Source of the DNA: Roseovarius sp. A-2
GTDB lineage: Bacteria; Pseudomonadota; Alphaproteobacteria; Rhodobacterales; Rhodobacteraceae
DNA length: 64,000 nucleotides
Reading direction: 5' to 3'
NCBI RefSeq assembly: GCF_002072155.1
Contig: NZ_BDIY01000019.1
Location: 23,239 to 87,238 of the forward strand
Shown here: one piece after another, positions 35,590 to 44,254 of the stretch
How positions within the stretch are numbered: position 1 is the first letter of the stretch
How the letters are laid out: each line of letters starts with the position of its first letter
Translations under genes and position numbers: made by a program
The notes under the pieces: generated by a model
The model's input: only the letters and a program-made list of their open reading frames with translations
Told to the model about the DNA's origin: nothing
Databases searched by the model: none

Positions 35590-36426
35590 TCAGGAGGGAC
35601 CGTCAAGGCTGTCGAACCAGCCCCAGGCGTCGGCGGCGAGGTTGGGGCCGATTTCGTAGAACCAATGGGTGTGATCGGGGATGAGGTGCAATTCCGTGTC
35701 GTGCCCTGCCGCCACAAGCGCCGCCGCTGCCGCCTGCGCGCCTTCCACCGAGAAGATGTGATCGCGCTCGCCGAGATAGAGCCGCAGCGGGGGCGCCTCG
35801 GGCGTGGGGCGATACTGATCGGGCGGACCATAGCCGCCGTGCAGCGCAGCCGCGCGCCAGGGACCAATGCCGCGATTGACGAGCAGGGCGGCGTAGTTTG
35901 CCCCGGCCGAGTGACCGAACAGGTAGACATGCGCGCGGTCGATGGGCCGCGTCGCGGCGACGGTGTCGAGCATGGCCGCGATGCGCGGTGCCGTGATGTC
36001 CTTTGCCGCCCAGGTCTGGCCCGGCGCATCCGGGGCGATCAGCACCACCGAACGTGTGCGCCCGACCCGTTGCCACATGTCGAGCATCGACAGGCCGTCG
36101 CGATTGGCCCCGTGCAACAGCACGACCACCGGGGCCGCCGCTTCGCCGGGGGGCACGAGGGCGTGCCAGAATAGGCCGTCGCTTTGATACCGGGTGCTCT
36201 GTCGTGTGATCTCGGCGGAGGGGCTATAGTCGAACTTACCCGGCATCGCGGGCGTCAGAAAGCCACGTCGCCGTTCGACCAGCGTGCCGGGACGTATCTC
36301 GGGGGCCGTTGCCTGTTTGGAGACAGGCGTTGCCTGTTCGGTCGTTGGTACCAGCAACAGCGCCGCGACGACAAGCGCAAGCGCGCCACCGACGATCCCG
36401 ATCAACACAACACGCAAAACTCTCAT
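35590..36426 (-). CDS. Membrane-anchored or exported alpha/beta hydrolase
   Basis: 278 residues. An N-terminal hydrophobic segment (VLRVVLIGIVGGALALVVAALLLV) serves as signal or anchor. The serine-hydrolase fold has VVVLLHGANRDG (oxyanion strand), the nucleophile elbow GHSAG in YLFGHSAGANYAALL and a late IPDHTHWFY that may carry the catalytic His. It resembles PHB-depolymerase/LpqC-like esterases. The start at 36426 has GGAG upstream. Substrate unknown. It is convergent with the DUF1643 gene. Confidence 0.8.
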   Translation of the reverse strand: MRVLRVVLIGIVGGALALVVAALLLVPTTEQATPVSKQATAPEIRPGTLVERRRGFLTPAMPGKFDYSPSAEITRQSTRYQSDGLFWHALVPPGEAAAPVVVLLHGANRDGLSMLDMWQRVGRTRSVVLIAPDAPGQTWAAKDITAPRIAAMLDTVAATRPIDRAHVYLFGHSAGANYAALLVNRGIGPWRAAALHGGYGPPDQYRPTPEAPPLRLYLGERDHIFSVEGAQAAAAALVAAGHDTELHLIPDHTHWFYEIGPNLAADAWGWFDSLDGPS

Positions 36427-36524
36427 CTGATACTCCGGGAAACCAATAGGGTTGCGCGGCCTTGATAGCCGATCCTTCAGGTTGTGCGAAGCCTGCATCG
36501 CGCAGATGCTATGCCCGGACATGA

Positions 36525-36552
36525 AAAGGGGCACCGTCGGGGGTGCCCCTTT
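36525..36552 (-). terminator. Rho-independent terminator of the DegP-type gene
   Basis: Arms AAAGGGGCACC (36525-36535) and GGTGCCCCTTT (36542-36552). Read leftward, a perfect stem ends in a T run; it lies about 20 bases past the protease stop codon. Confidence 0.85.
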
Positions 36553-36572
36553 GAAGATTTATCCGCCCGGCA

Positions 36573-38042
36573 TTAGCTGTCTTCGAGTGTCAGCGCGACA
36601 AAGCGCGGCTCACCAGCGCGGCGGACCAGTAGCAGGAGCGATTTGCGCCCTGCCTCGCGCGCCTCGGCGATGCGGTCGTCGAGATCGCCGATCGAGGCGA
36701 TCTTCTGCTGCCCGGCCTCGGTGATCACGTCACCGGCGCGCAGGCCCTTTTCATAGGCCTCCGACAACTCGTCCACATCCGATACGACCAGCCCGGTCGT
36801 GTCGCTGTCGAGTTCCAGTTGGGCACGCAACTCGTCATCAAGCGGCTGAATGGTCAGGCCGAAGATGTCCTTTTGCTGCGGTTCCTCGGACGGATCCTCG
36901 CCGGGCTGAGCCACCGGGATCGCGTTCTCGGCCTCTTCGCGGCGGCCCAGCGTAACCTTGAGTGTCGTAGTCTTGCCGTCGCGGAACACGACCACGCGCA
37001 CGGCCTTGCCCACGGCTGTATTACCCACCTGGCGTACGAGACCGCGGGTATCCTCGACCTCCTTGCCGTCGAACGAGACGATCACGTCACCGGCCAGCAT
37101 GCCCGCCTCGGCGGCGGGTCCTTCGGGCACATCCGTGACAAGTGCGCCCGCGGCTTTCTCAAGCCCCATCGCCTCGGCCACGTCATCGGTTACGTCCTGG
37201 ATGCGCACACCCAGCCAGCCGCGTCGTGTCTCGCCGAACTCCTGAAGCTGATCGACCACGCGCTTGACCACGTTAGAGGCCATCGAAAAGCCGATCCCGA
37301 TCGAGCCGCCGGTGGGGCTGAGGATTGCGGTGTTGACGCCCACGACCTCGCCGTCGAGGTTGAAGAGCGGGCCGCCCGAGTTGCCCCGGTTGATGGCCGC
37401 GTCGGTCTGGATGTAGTCGTCATAGGTGCCCGAGAGCGCCCGGTTGCGCGCCGAGACGATACCCGCCGAGAGCGAAAAGCCCTGACCGAGCGGGTTGCCC
37501 ATGGCCAGCACCCAGTCACCGACCCGCGCGGTGTCGCTGTCCCCGAAACTGACGAAGGGCAGCGGCTTGTCGGTCTTGACCTTGAGCAGCGCGATATCGG
37601 TTTTGGGATCAGTGCCGACGACTTCGGCAGGCAACATCTCGCCCGAGAAAAACTCGATATTGATTTCGTCGGCCGCCTCGATCACGTGGTTGTTGGTCAC
37701 CACATAGCCGTCCTCGGAAATGACAAAGCCCGAGCCGAGTGCCGATGAGCGCCGGGGCCGGTCACCCTCTCCCATGCGGTCGCGAAACTGTTCGAAGAAA
37801 TCCTCGAAGGGAGAGCCTTCGGGCACCATGGGCGCGGGGCCGGTGCCGCGCTCGACGACGGTCGAGGTGGTGATGTTGACAACTGAGGGGCTGACCTTGT
37901 CGGCCAGATCGGCAAAGCTTTCGGGACGGGCCTGTGCAGCGATGGCCTGCGCCAGAAGCAGGCCCAGCACGAGCGCCATCAGCCACAGCGCTCGAACCGG
38001 GGTTGCCGGGCCTCGCGTTGCGGATATCATCGGGAGGTTCAC
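36573..38042 (-). CDS. Do-family periplasmic serine protease (DegP/DegQ type)
   Basis: 489-residue envelope quality-control protease. The signal peptide ends near QAIAAQA. The trypsin-like triad is complete: His119 (VVTNNHVIE), Asp149 (KTDIALL) and Ser222 (GNSGGPLF). Two PDZ domains follow (about 290-385 with PEGPAAEAGMLAGDVIVSFDGKEV, and 405-489 with EKGLRAGDVI). The best start is a GTG at 38042 with AAGGAG 8 bases upstream; the in-frame ATG at 38030 has no ribosome-binding site and would shorten the signal. A perfect 8-bp inverted repeat lies about 80 bases upstream. Confidence 0.93.
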   Translation of the reverse strand: MNLPMISATRGPATPVRALWLMALVLGLLLAQAIAAQARPESFADLADKVSPSVVNITTSTVVERGTGPAPMVPEGSPFEDFFEQFRDRMGEGDRPRRSSALGSGFVISEDGYVVTNNHVIEAADEINIEFFSGEMLPAEVVGTDPKTDIALLKVKTDKPLPFVSFGDSDTARVGDWVLAMGNPLGQGFSLSAGIVSARNRALSGTYDDYIQTDAAINRGNSGGPLFNLDGEVVGVNTAILSPTGGSIGIGFSMASNVVKRVVDQLQEFGETRRGWLGVRIQDVTDDVAEAMGLEKAAGALVTDVPEGPAAEAGMLAGDVIVSFDGKEVEDTRGLVRQVGNTAVGKAVRVVVFRDGKTTTLKVTLGRREEAENAIPVAQPGEDPSEEPQQKDIFGLTIQPLDDELRAQLELDSDTTGLVVSDVDELSEAYEKGLRAGDVITEAGQQKIASIGDLDDRIAEAREAGRKSLLLLVRRAGEPRFVALTLEDS

Positions 38043-38120
38043 GCCAATATCTCCTTTGGTTGGTATGAAACGCGGCACGCCGCGCGCGTCAGCTATCGCT
38101 TAGATGTAGGTGTTCATCGA

Positions 38121-38141
38121 CGGAACGCAAACCGCGTTCCG
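38121..38141. promoter_or_regulatory. Perfect 8-bp inverted repeat upstream of the protease gene
   Basis: CGGAACGC (38121-38128), AAACC, GCGTTCCG (38134-38141). It lies 79 bases upstream of the protease start. It may be an operator for an envelope-stress or CtsR-like regulator, or part of a leader hairpin; the regulator is unknown. Confidence 0.4.
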
Positions 38142-38230
38142 TTCTGTCACGCCCATGTGAGCGCGTTGCCGCGCAGAAATCAAGTCAAGAGCTGCGGCGT
38201 GATGTGTCCGGCGTGGGGTGCAGGCGGTCT

Positions 38231-38254
38231 GTTGCGCGCTGTTGCGTGCGCAAC
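38231..38254. promoter_or_regulatory. Palindromic operator candidate upstream of the flavin monooxygenase
   Basis: GTTGCG-TG-CGCAAC (38241-38254) is a 14-bp palindrome, and an extra direct half-site GTTGCG lies exactly 10 bases earlier (38231-38236). Helical-turn spacing of half-sites suggests protein binding. It is 114 bases before the monooxygenase start. No regulator gene is adjacent. Confidence 0.4.
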
Positions 38255-38367
38255 GTCGCGCGCCGTTTGGCAAGGAATTCGCGCTACGTCCACCAGAAAA
38301 TCATGGTCAGGGCCGCGTGGCGCGTGTCAGCTTTCCGGCGGGAGAACCGTAACCAAGGGAGGATGAC

Positions 38368-40167
38368 ATGCTCGATTCAACTGTGGTCGATCAGACGCAG
38401 GCATTTCTGGACAATTTCGACAAGGCGCTTGAGGCCGGTGATATCGCCGCCGTGCGCGACATGTTTCAGGAGGAGTGCTACTGGCGCGATCTTGTGAGTT
38501 TCACCTGGAACCTCAAGACCGTGGAGGGCAAGGATCAGGTCGAGGACATGCTGCGCCATCAGTTGGCCACCACCAAGCCGCGCGGCTGGAAAATCGCGAC
38601 AGGCGAGGTGCCCGACGAGGCCGATGGTGTGACTACCGCCTGGATTGAGTTCGAGACCGAGGTGGCGCGCGGCTATGGTCTGATCCGGCTCAGGGACGGC
38701 CGAATCTGGACGCTGCTCACTACGATGGTCGAGTTGAAGGGTCATGAAGAGGCCAAGGGCTTTGACCGCCCGCTCGGGGCCAAGCATGGCGCGGGCAAGA
38801 ATCAGGCGACCTGGAAGGAAGAGCGCGAACACGAGGCGGCAACGCTTGGTTACGAGACACAGCCCCATACCGTGATCATCGGCGGCGGGCAGGGCGGCAT
38901 CGCGCTTGGCGCGCGGCTTCGGCAACTGGGTGTGCCCACCATCATCGTGGAAAAGAACGACCGCCCCGGCGACAGCTGGCGGCGGCGCTACAAATCGCTC
39001 TGTCTGCATGATCCGGTCTGGTACGACCATCTGCCCTATATCAAGTTTCCCGACACTTGGCCGGTCTTTGCCCCCAAGGACAAGATCGGCGACTGGCTGG
39101 AAATGTACACCAAGGTGATGGAACTCAATTACTGGACCCGGAGCGAGGCGAAATCGGCCAGCTACGACGCGGAGGCGGGCGAATGGAGCATCGTCGTGGA
39201 TCGCGACGGCGAAGAGGTGACGCTGCGCCCCCGTCAGCTTGTCATGGCTACCGGCATGTCGGGCAAGCCGCGCATGCCGGAGTTTCCGGGCATGGAGAGG
39301 TTCAAGGGCGACCAGCATCATTCCTCGAAACACCCGGGCCCAGATGCCTATGCGGGCAAGAAATGTGTGGTCATCGGCTCCAACAATTCGGCGCATGACA
39401 TATGTGCCGCGCTTTGGGAGCATGACGCGGATGTGACCATGGTGCAGCGTTCGTCGACCCATATCGTGCGCTCGGACACGCTGATGGATATCGGCCTCGG
39501 TGCGCTCTATTCCGAAGAGGCGGTGCGCGGTGGCATGACCACGGAAAAGGCCGATCTGATCTTTGCCTCGCTGCCCTACCGGATCATGCACGAGTTTCAG
39601 ATCCCGCTCTACGAGCAGATGAAAGAGCGCGACAAGGAGTTTTACGAGGGGCTGGAGAAGGCAGGCTTCAGGCTCGACTGGGGCGATGACGGCTCTGGTC
39701 TCTTCATGAAATACCTGCGCCGTGGCTCTGGCTATTACATCGACGTGGGTGCCAGCCAGTTGATCATCGACGGCGAGGTGAAGCTGGCCAAGGGCCAGGT
39801 GACCGAGGTGGTCGAGGATGGCGTGCTCCTCGACACCGGCGAGAAGCTCGAGGCCGACCTGATCGTTTATGCCACCGGCTACAATTCGATGAACGGCTGG
39901 GTCGCGGATCTGATGGGGCAGGCGATGGCCGACCGCGTCGGCAAGGTCTGGGGGCTTGGCTCGGACACCACCAAGGACCCCGGCCCATGGGAGGGTGAGC
40001 AGCGCAACATGTGGAAACCCACCCAAGCTGAGGCGCTGTGGTTCCACGGCGGTAACCTGCACCAGTCGCGGCATTACTCGCAGTTCCTCGCGCTGCAACT
40101 CAAGGCGCGGATGGAGGGTATTGCAACACCCGTCTACGGGTTGCAGGAGGTGCATCACCTCGGTTGA
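38368..40167 (+). CDS. Flavin-containing monooxygenase with N-terminal NTF2-like domain
   Basis: 599 residues, cytosolic. Residues 1-125 resemble an NTF2/SnoaL-like domain (FLDNFDKALEAGDIAAVRDMFQEECYWRDLVSFTW). The rest is an FAD/NADPH monooxygenase: FAD fold VIIGGGQGGIALGARLRQLG at about 169-188, FMO-type fingerprint region FKGDQHHSSKHPGP, NADPH fold VVIGSNNSAHDICAAL at about 335-350 (Asn replaces a glycine of the usual GxGxxA) and the ATGYN segment. It should oxygenate a soft nucleophile or carbonyl (N-, S- or Baeyer-Villiger type). Followed by a hairpin and a TAXI-TRAP uptake system, which may bring its substrate. Confidence 0.88.
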   Translation: MLDSTVVDQTQAFLDNFDKALEAGDIAAVRDMFQEECYWRDLVSFTWNLKTVEGKDQVEDMLRHQLATTKPRGWKIATGEVPDEADGVTTAWIEFETEVARGYGLIRLRDGRIWTLLTTMVELKGHEEAKGFDRPLGAKHGAGKNQATWKEEREHEAATLGYETQPHTVIIGGGQGGIALGARLRQLGVPTIIVEKNDRPGDSWRRRYKSLCLHDPVWYDHLPYIKFPDTWPVFAPKDKIGDWLEMYTKVMELNYWTRSEAKSASYDAEAGEWSIVVDRDGEEVTLRPRQLVMATGMSGKPRMPEFPGMERFKGDQHHSSKHPGPDAYAGKKCVVIGSNNSAHDICAALWEHDADVTMVQRSSTHIVRSDTLMDIGLGALYSEEAVRGGMTTEKADLIFASLPYRIMHEFQIPLYEQMKERDKEFYEGLEKAGFRLDWGDDGSGLFMKYLRRGSGYYIDVGASQLIIDGEVKLAKGQVTEVVEDGVLLDTGEKLEADLIVYATGYNSMNGWVADLMGQAMADRVGKVWGLGSDTTKDPGPWEGEQRNMWKPTQAEALWFHGGNLHQSRHYSQFLALQLKARMEGIATPVYGLQEVHHLG

Positions 40168-40182
40168 GAGGCCAGTGCTGCG

Positions 40183-40211
40183 GGGCTGTCCGCAAATCAC
40201 GCGGACAGCCC
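40183..40211 (+). terminator. Hairpin after the monooxygenase gene
   Basis: Perfect 11-bp stem GGGCTGTCCGC (40183-40193) / GCGGACAGCCC (40201-40211), 7-base loop, 15 bases after the stop. No T tract follows, so it may attenuate rather than fully terminate transcription into the TRAP genes. Confidence 0.55.
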
Positions 40212-40328
40212 TGCGGCATGTTGCCATGCCGCATCGCTTCCCATAACGTCCGGGCAGGGCAGGCCGCAGGCTTGCCGTTTCACAACAGGGGCGTGGCTGA
40301 AAACGCCCCCTATAACAGGGAGATAGAG

Positions 40329-41342
40329 ATGGACGGTTTCAAAAGGGGTGCGCGGATTGTGCTTGCGGGCGCGGCGCTCGTCGCCGGTCTGGCGACGGCT
40401 TCGATCGCGCAGGATCTCAAGTTTTTCACCATCGGAACGGGCGGGACAGCCTATACCTATTATCCGGTGGGCGGTGTCATCGCCAACGCGATCTCCAAGC
40501 CGCCGGGCTCGCGGCCCTGCGACGAGGGTGGCAGCTGCGGCGTCGACGGGCTGATCGCCTCGGCGGTCTCGTCGCGCGGGTCGGTGGACAATGTGAACGC
40601 CATCGTCTCGGGGCTGCGCAATTCCGGCTTTGCCCAATCTGATGTCGCCTATTGGGCCTATACCGGCACCGGCACGATGGAGGGCCAGCCCCCCGCCGAG
40701 AACCTGCGCACCATCGCCGCGCTTTTTGAGGAGCATATCCACCTCGTGGCGCTCGCAGACAGCGGCATCGATTCGGTCAAGGATCTGGCGGGCAAGCGCG
40801 TCTCGCTGGATGAGCCGGGTTCGGGCACCTATGTCGATGCCGGTCTCATTCTCGAAGCGAACGGGCTGTCGGTCGATGACGTGACCGCCGAGGCGCTCAA
40901 AGGCAACGCCGCCTCCGAGGCGCTGCGCAACGGCAAGATCGACGCCTTCTTCGTGGTCGCGGGCTATCCGACCGGCTCGCTGGTGGAATTGGCCTCGGCC
41001 GAGGATATCAAGCTTGTGCCGATCGCGGGCGAGGGTGCTGATAACCTGACCGGCGAATACGGCTTTTTCGCGCAAAGCGAGATCCCCGAGGGCACCTATG
41101 AGGGCGTCCCGGCAACCGAAACCGTCGCCGTCGGCGCGCAGTGGTTCACCTCCGCCGAGGAAAATCCGGACCTGATCTACGAGATCACCAAGGCGCTGTG
41201 GAACGACAATTCCCGCAAACTACTGGATGTGGGTCACGCCAAGGGTAAGACCATCACCCCCGAGACCGCGCTGAGCGGGATCGGCGTGCCGCTGCATGAG
41301 GGCGCGGAACGTTTCTACAAGGAAGCCGGGCTCATCGAGTGA
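40329..41342 (+). CDS. TAXI family TRAP transporter solute-binding protein
   Basis: 337-residue periplasmic receptor. The signal peptide ends at IAQ-DLKF (about residue 26). TAXI motifs are FFTIGTGGTAYTYYPVGGVIANAIS, VDNVNAIVSGLRNSGFAQSDVAYWAY, LAGKRVSLDEPGSGTYVDAGLILE and a C-terminal ITKALWNDNSRKLLD. GGGAG precedes the ATG at 40329; a longer frame upstream is not supported. It pairs with the fused permease downstream. TAXI systems often carry dicarboxylates or amino acids; the ligand here is unknown. Confidence 0.93.
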   Translation: MDGFKRGARIVLAGAALVAGLATASIAQDLKFFTIGTGGTAYTYYPVGGVIANAISKPPGSRPCDEGGSCGVDGLIASAVSSRGSVDNVNAIVSGLRNSGFAQSDVAYWAYTGTGTMEGQPPAENLRTIAALFEEHIHLVALADSGIDSVKDLAGKRVSLDEPGSGTYVDAGLILEANGLSVDDVTAEALKGNAASEALRNGKIDAFFVVAGYPTGSLVELASAEDIKLVPIAGEGADNLTGEYGFFAQSEIPEGTYEGVPATETVAVGAQWFTSAEENPDLIYEITKALWNDNSRKLLDVGHAKGKTITPETALSGIGVPLHEGAERFYKEAGLIE

Positions 41343-41422
41343 GCGCCCGGTAGAGCACACGCGGCCCGGTCACCCCCACGGTGGCCGGGTTTCTTTTCAC
41401 GTCTTATCCCGGAACCGATAGC

Positions 41423-43468
41423 ATGGCTGCCCGTCCCAAGCCCGATACGGATCGCGAACTGACAGCCGAAGAGCTGCACGAGATCGAGCGCAAATACGAC
41501 CCTGAACTGGCCTTTCGGCCAACCGGGCGTGGCATCGCGCTGTTCATCTCGGTCTGTCTCGTCGCCATGTCGGTCTATCATTTCTACGCGTCGGGCTTTG
41601 GCCTCATCCGCGAATTGCTGCACCGGGGCATTCACCTGTCATTCGTGCTCGGTCTGGTGTTCCTGCTGTTCTCGTGGCGGCGCGGCGATGCGTCCGGCGG
41701 CCCGGCATGGCTGCGTGTCTCCGGCGTGCCGGTGCTCGACATCCTCTTCGCGCTGCTCGCCGTGGGCGCGGCGATCTACCTGCCGCTGCTGCCGCCCGAG
41801 GTCGTCTCGATCCGTGTCGGCAACCCGTCGGATACCGATGTGCTGATGGGCACCGCGCTGCTGGTGCTCACGCTCGAGGCGACGCGGCGCTCGGTCGGGC
41901 CGACCCTGCCGATCATCGCACTGGTGTTCGTCGGCTTCGCCATCTTCGGCCCCTGGGCCCCCGGCGCGCTCAAGCATGGCGGGGCAAGTTGGCCGGGGCT
42001 GATCAATCATCTCTACATGACCAATCAGGGGATCTACGGCATCGCGATCGGGGTGATGGCGCAATATGTCTTTCTGTTCATCCTCTTCGGGGTGCTGGCA
42101 ACCCGCATTGGGCTGGGCCAGCTCTTCATCGACCTCGCCATGGTGATCGCCGGACGTTATGCGGGCGGCCCTGCCAAGGTGGCGATCTTCTCTTCGGCTT
42201 TCATGGGCACGATCTCCGGCTCCTCGATCGCCAATACAGTGACCACCGGCGCGCTGACCATTCCGGCAATGAAACGGGTAGGCTATCCGGCGCATTTCGC
42301 CGGCGCGGTCGAGGCGACCTCCTCGACCGGCGGGCAGATCACCCCGCCGATCCTCGGGGCGGCGGCCTTCATCATGGTAGAATACCTGGAAATCCCGTTA
42401 CGTGACATTCTCGCGGCGGCGCTTTTCCCGGCCTTACTGCATTATTTCGGCATCTTCATCATGGTGCATCTGGAGGCCCGCAAGCTGGGCCTGCGCGGCC
42501 TGCGCGCCGAGGAACTGCCCAAGGCGGGGCTGGTGCTGCGCGAACACTGGCTGTCGATCATTCCTCTGGCGATCCTCGTCTACCTTATCCTCAGTGGCAA
42601 GACGCCCGATTACGCCGCCGTCTACGGCATCATCGCCTGCGTCGTCGTGGGGTTTCTCAATCCGGTCAACCGGCTGACACTGCGTGACCTGTGGCAGGCG
42701 CTGGCCGATGGCGCGCGTAACACGCTGGCGGTGGGGGCTGCCGCCGCAACGGTCGGTGTGGTCGTGGGCGTCGTCACCCTGACCGGGGTGGGCTTTCGCC
42801 TCGGCTATGTCGTGGTGCAGACCGCCACCGATCTTGGCACGACGCTCAGCGCGCTGTGGCCGCTCAGCGTCTTCACCGTGCAGCAATGGGCGCTCTTCGT
42901 CTCGTTGATCCTGATCGCCATCTCTTGCATCATCATGGGGGCCGGAATTCCGACCACGGCGACTTATATCATCCTTGTCGCGGTCGCTGCACCGGCGCTG
43001 GCGCAGTTGCAGGTCGAGCCGCTGGTCGCGCATTTCTTCGTGTTCTATTACGGCGTTCTGGCCGACATCACGCCACCCGTGGCGCTTGCCGCCTATGCGG
43101 CGGCGGGCATCGCCGGGGCCAATCCGTTTCGCACCGGCAACACCGCCTTCCGCCTCGGGATCGCCAAGGCGCTGGTGCCGTTCGTCTTCGTCTATTCGCC
43201 GGCCTTGCTGATCGTGACGGAGGGGTTCACCTGGGCGGCCTTCGCGATCACCCTGACGGGCGCGATGCTGGGCATTGCCGGGCTGGGCGTGGCGTTTTCC
43301 GGCTATTTTCTGGCGATGATGAGCCGGGCAGAGCGCTGGTGGGTCGGGCTGGTGTCGCTGTTTTTCATCGCGCCGGGCGTGCAGACTATGGCGCTCGGCC
43401 TTCTGCTCTGGTCGCCGGTGTTCGTGCTGCAATGGCGGCGGTATCGGTCGGAGCGAGCAACTGCCTGA
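41423..43468 (+). CDS. TRAP transporter fused permease (TAXI type, 4TM-12TM)
   Basis: 681-residue inner-membrane protein that joins the small (DctQ-like) and large (DctM-like) TRAP subunits. The N-terminal cytosolic leader contains ELTAEELHEIERKYDPE, then about 16 hydrophobic segments. DctM-type motifs are MGTISGSSIANTVTTGALTIPAMKRVGYPAHFAGAVEATSSTGGQITPPILGAAAFIM and GAGIPTTATYIILVAVAAPAL. It is 80 bases after the TAXI receptor gene and is presumably powered by a sodium or proton gradient. Confidence 0.94.
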   Translation: MAARPKPDTDRELTAEELHEIERKYDPELAFRPTGRGIALFISVCLVAMSVYHFYASGFGLIRELLHRGIHLSFVLGLVFLLFSWRRGDASGGPAWLRVSGVPVLDILFALLAVGAAIYLPLLPPEVVSIRVGNPSDTDVLMGTALLVLTLEATRRSVGPTLPIIALVFVGFAIFGPWAPGALKHGGASWPGLINHLYMTNQGIYGIAIGVMAQYVFLFILFGVLATRIGLGQLFIDLAMVIAGRYAGGPAKVAIFSSAFMGTISGSSIANTVTTGALTIPAMKRVGYPAHFAGAVEATSSTGGQITPPILGAAAFIMVEYLEIPLRDILAAALFPALLHYFGIFIMVHLEARKLGLRGLRAEELPKAGLVLREHWLSIIPLAILVYLILSGKTPDYAAVYGIIACVVVGFLNPVNRLTLRDLWQALADGARNTLAVGAAAATVGVVVGVVTLTGVGFRLGYVVVQTATDLGTTLSALWPLSVFTVQQWALFVSLILIAISCIIMGAGIPTTATYIILVAVAAPALAQLQVEPLVAHFFVFYYGVLADITPPVALAAYAAAGIAGANPFRTGNTAFRLGIAKALVPFVFVYSPALLIVTEGFTWAAFAITLTGAMLGIAGLGVAFSGYFLAMMSRAERWWVGLVSLFFIAPGVQTMALGLLLWSPVFVLQWRRYRSERATA

Positions 43469-43489
43469 CGGGCCGCTGGGGCGTGTATT

Positions 43490-44254
43490 TCAGCCGCGCC
43501 GCATCATCTGGAATGCCGCCGAGGCCCCCCACCCGGCGGCGATGGCGATGGCTAGCGACATCAGACCGTAGAGCATCGGCTGTTCGCGCGACAGGGCGAA
43601 AAGCCAACGTTCCAACCCGACCTTTCGCACGTCGATCACGGTCTGGTACTGCGACACGACGCGGCCCTCGCGGGTCAGGAAGATGCGGGTTTGATAGGCC
43701 CCTTCGGTCAGGTTCGCGGGCAGGGAGATGGCTGTGCGAAAGAGCGTCTGCTCGTCAAAGGCCACCGCCCCTTCGCGCATCTGGTAGGCACCCTGATCGC
43801 GCTTGATCCGGATCAGCGCGTCGGTGAAATTCTCGACAACCACATTGGGCGCCATGCTTGCGGCACCCACCGAGCGGATCGCGCGCGGGATCGAGACGCG
43901 ATGACGCAGATCCTCGGTATTGGACAACACCTTGTCGAGCGGCCCGGTGGTGGCCACCGCATAGAAACTCGGCGCGGCATCGAGATCGACCATGTCGGTA
44001 TTGACCCAGATGCCGAATTGCCGGTCCTTGCGTCGGACCTGCACCGGCTGCGATGGCCCCGATACCGAGATCACCACATCGAGCGGCGTCTCGGGGATCG
44101 GGGCTTCGCGCTTGACCGCGCCGAAGATCAGGATGGCCGAGCCTTCAAAGGTCGCGGTGATCGCCACCTTGTCGCTCGACAGGCCCAGCACCACCTCTTC
44201 GGCGCGCAGAGGCAGGGCGGCAAGGACCAGCAGGGCTGTCAGACGCCAGAGCAT
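43490..44254 (-). CDS. TIGR02186 family membrane protein
   Basis: 254 residues: signal peptide (MLWRLTALLVLAALPLRA), a large periplasmic beta-rich domain (about 20-220) and one C-terminal transmembrane helix (MLYGLMSLAIAIAAGWGASAAF). The family is known as conserved partner of TSUP permeases in Rhodobacterales, but its biochemical role is not known to me. The start overlaps the TSUP stop (ATGA), so the two are translated together. A long open frame continuing upstream to 44821 is a shadow of the TSUP gene. Confidence 0.85.
   Translation of the reverse strand: MLWRLTALLVLAALPLRAEEVVLGLSSDKVAITATFEGSAILIFGAVKREAPIPETPLDVVISVSGPSQPVQVRRKDRQFGIWVNTDMVDLDAAPSFYAVATTGPLDKVLSNTEDLRHRVSIPRAIRSVGAASMAPNVVVENFTDALIRIKRDQGAYQMREGAVAFDEQTLFRTAISLPANLTEGAYQTRIFLTREGRVVSQYQTVIDVRKVGLERWLFALSREQPMLYGLMSLAIAIAAGWGASAAFQMMRRG

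Larger units (their letters stand above)
38043..38367. other. 325-bp divergent regulatory region
   Basis: Separates the leftward protease and rightward monooxygenase genes. It contains two strong dyads listed separately (38121-38141 and 38231-38254), the AAGGAG of the protease, and GGGAGGATGAC just before the monooxygenase start. No open frame with coding character was found. Confidence 0.6.

Noticed and set aside
38377..40227. A 616-codon open frame antisense to the flavin monooxygenase
   Set aside because: Mirror of codon bias in the sense gene; composition (His/Arg-rich) is atypical for a real protein.
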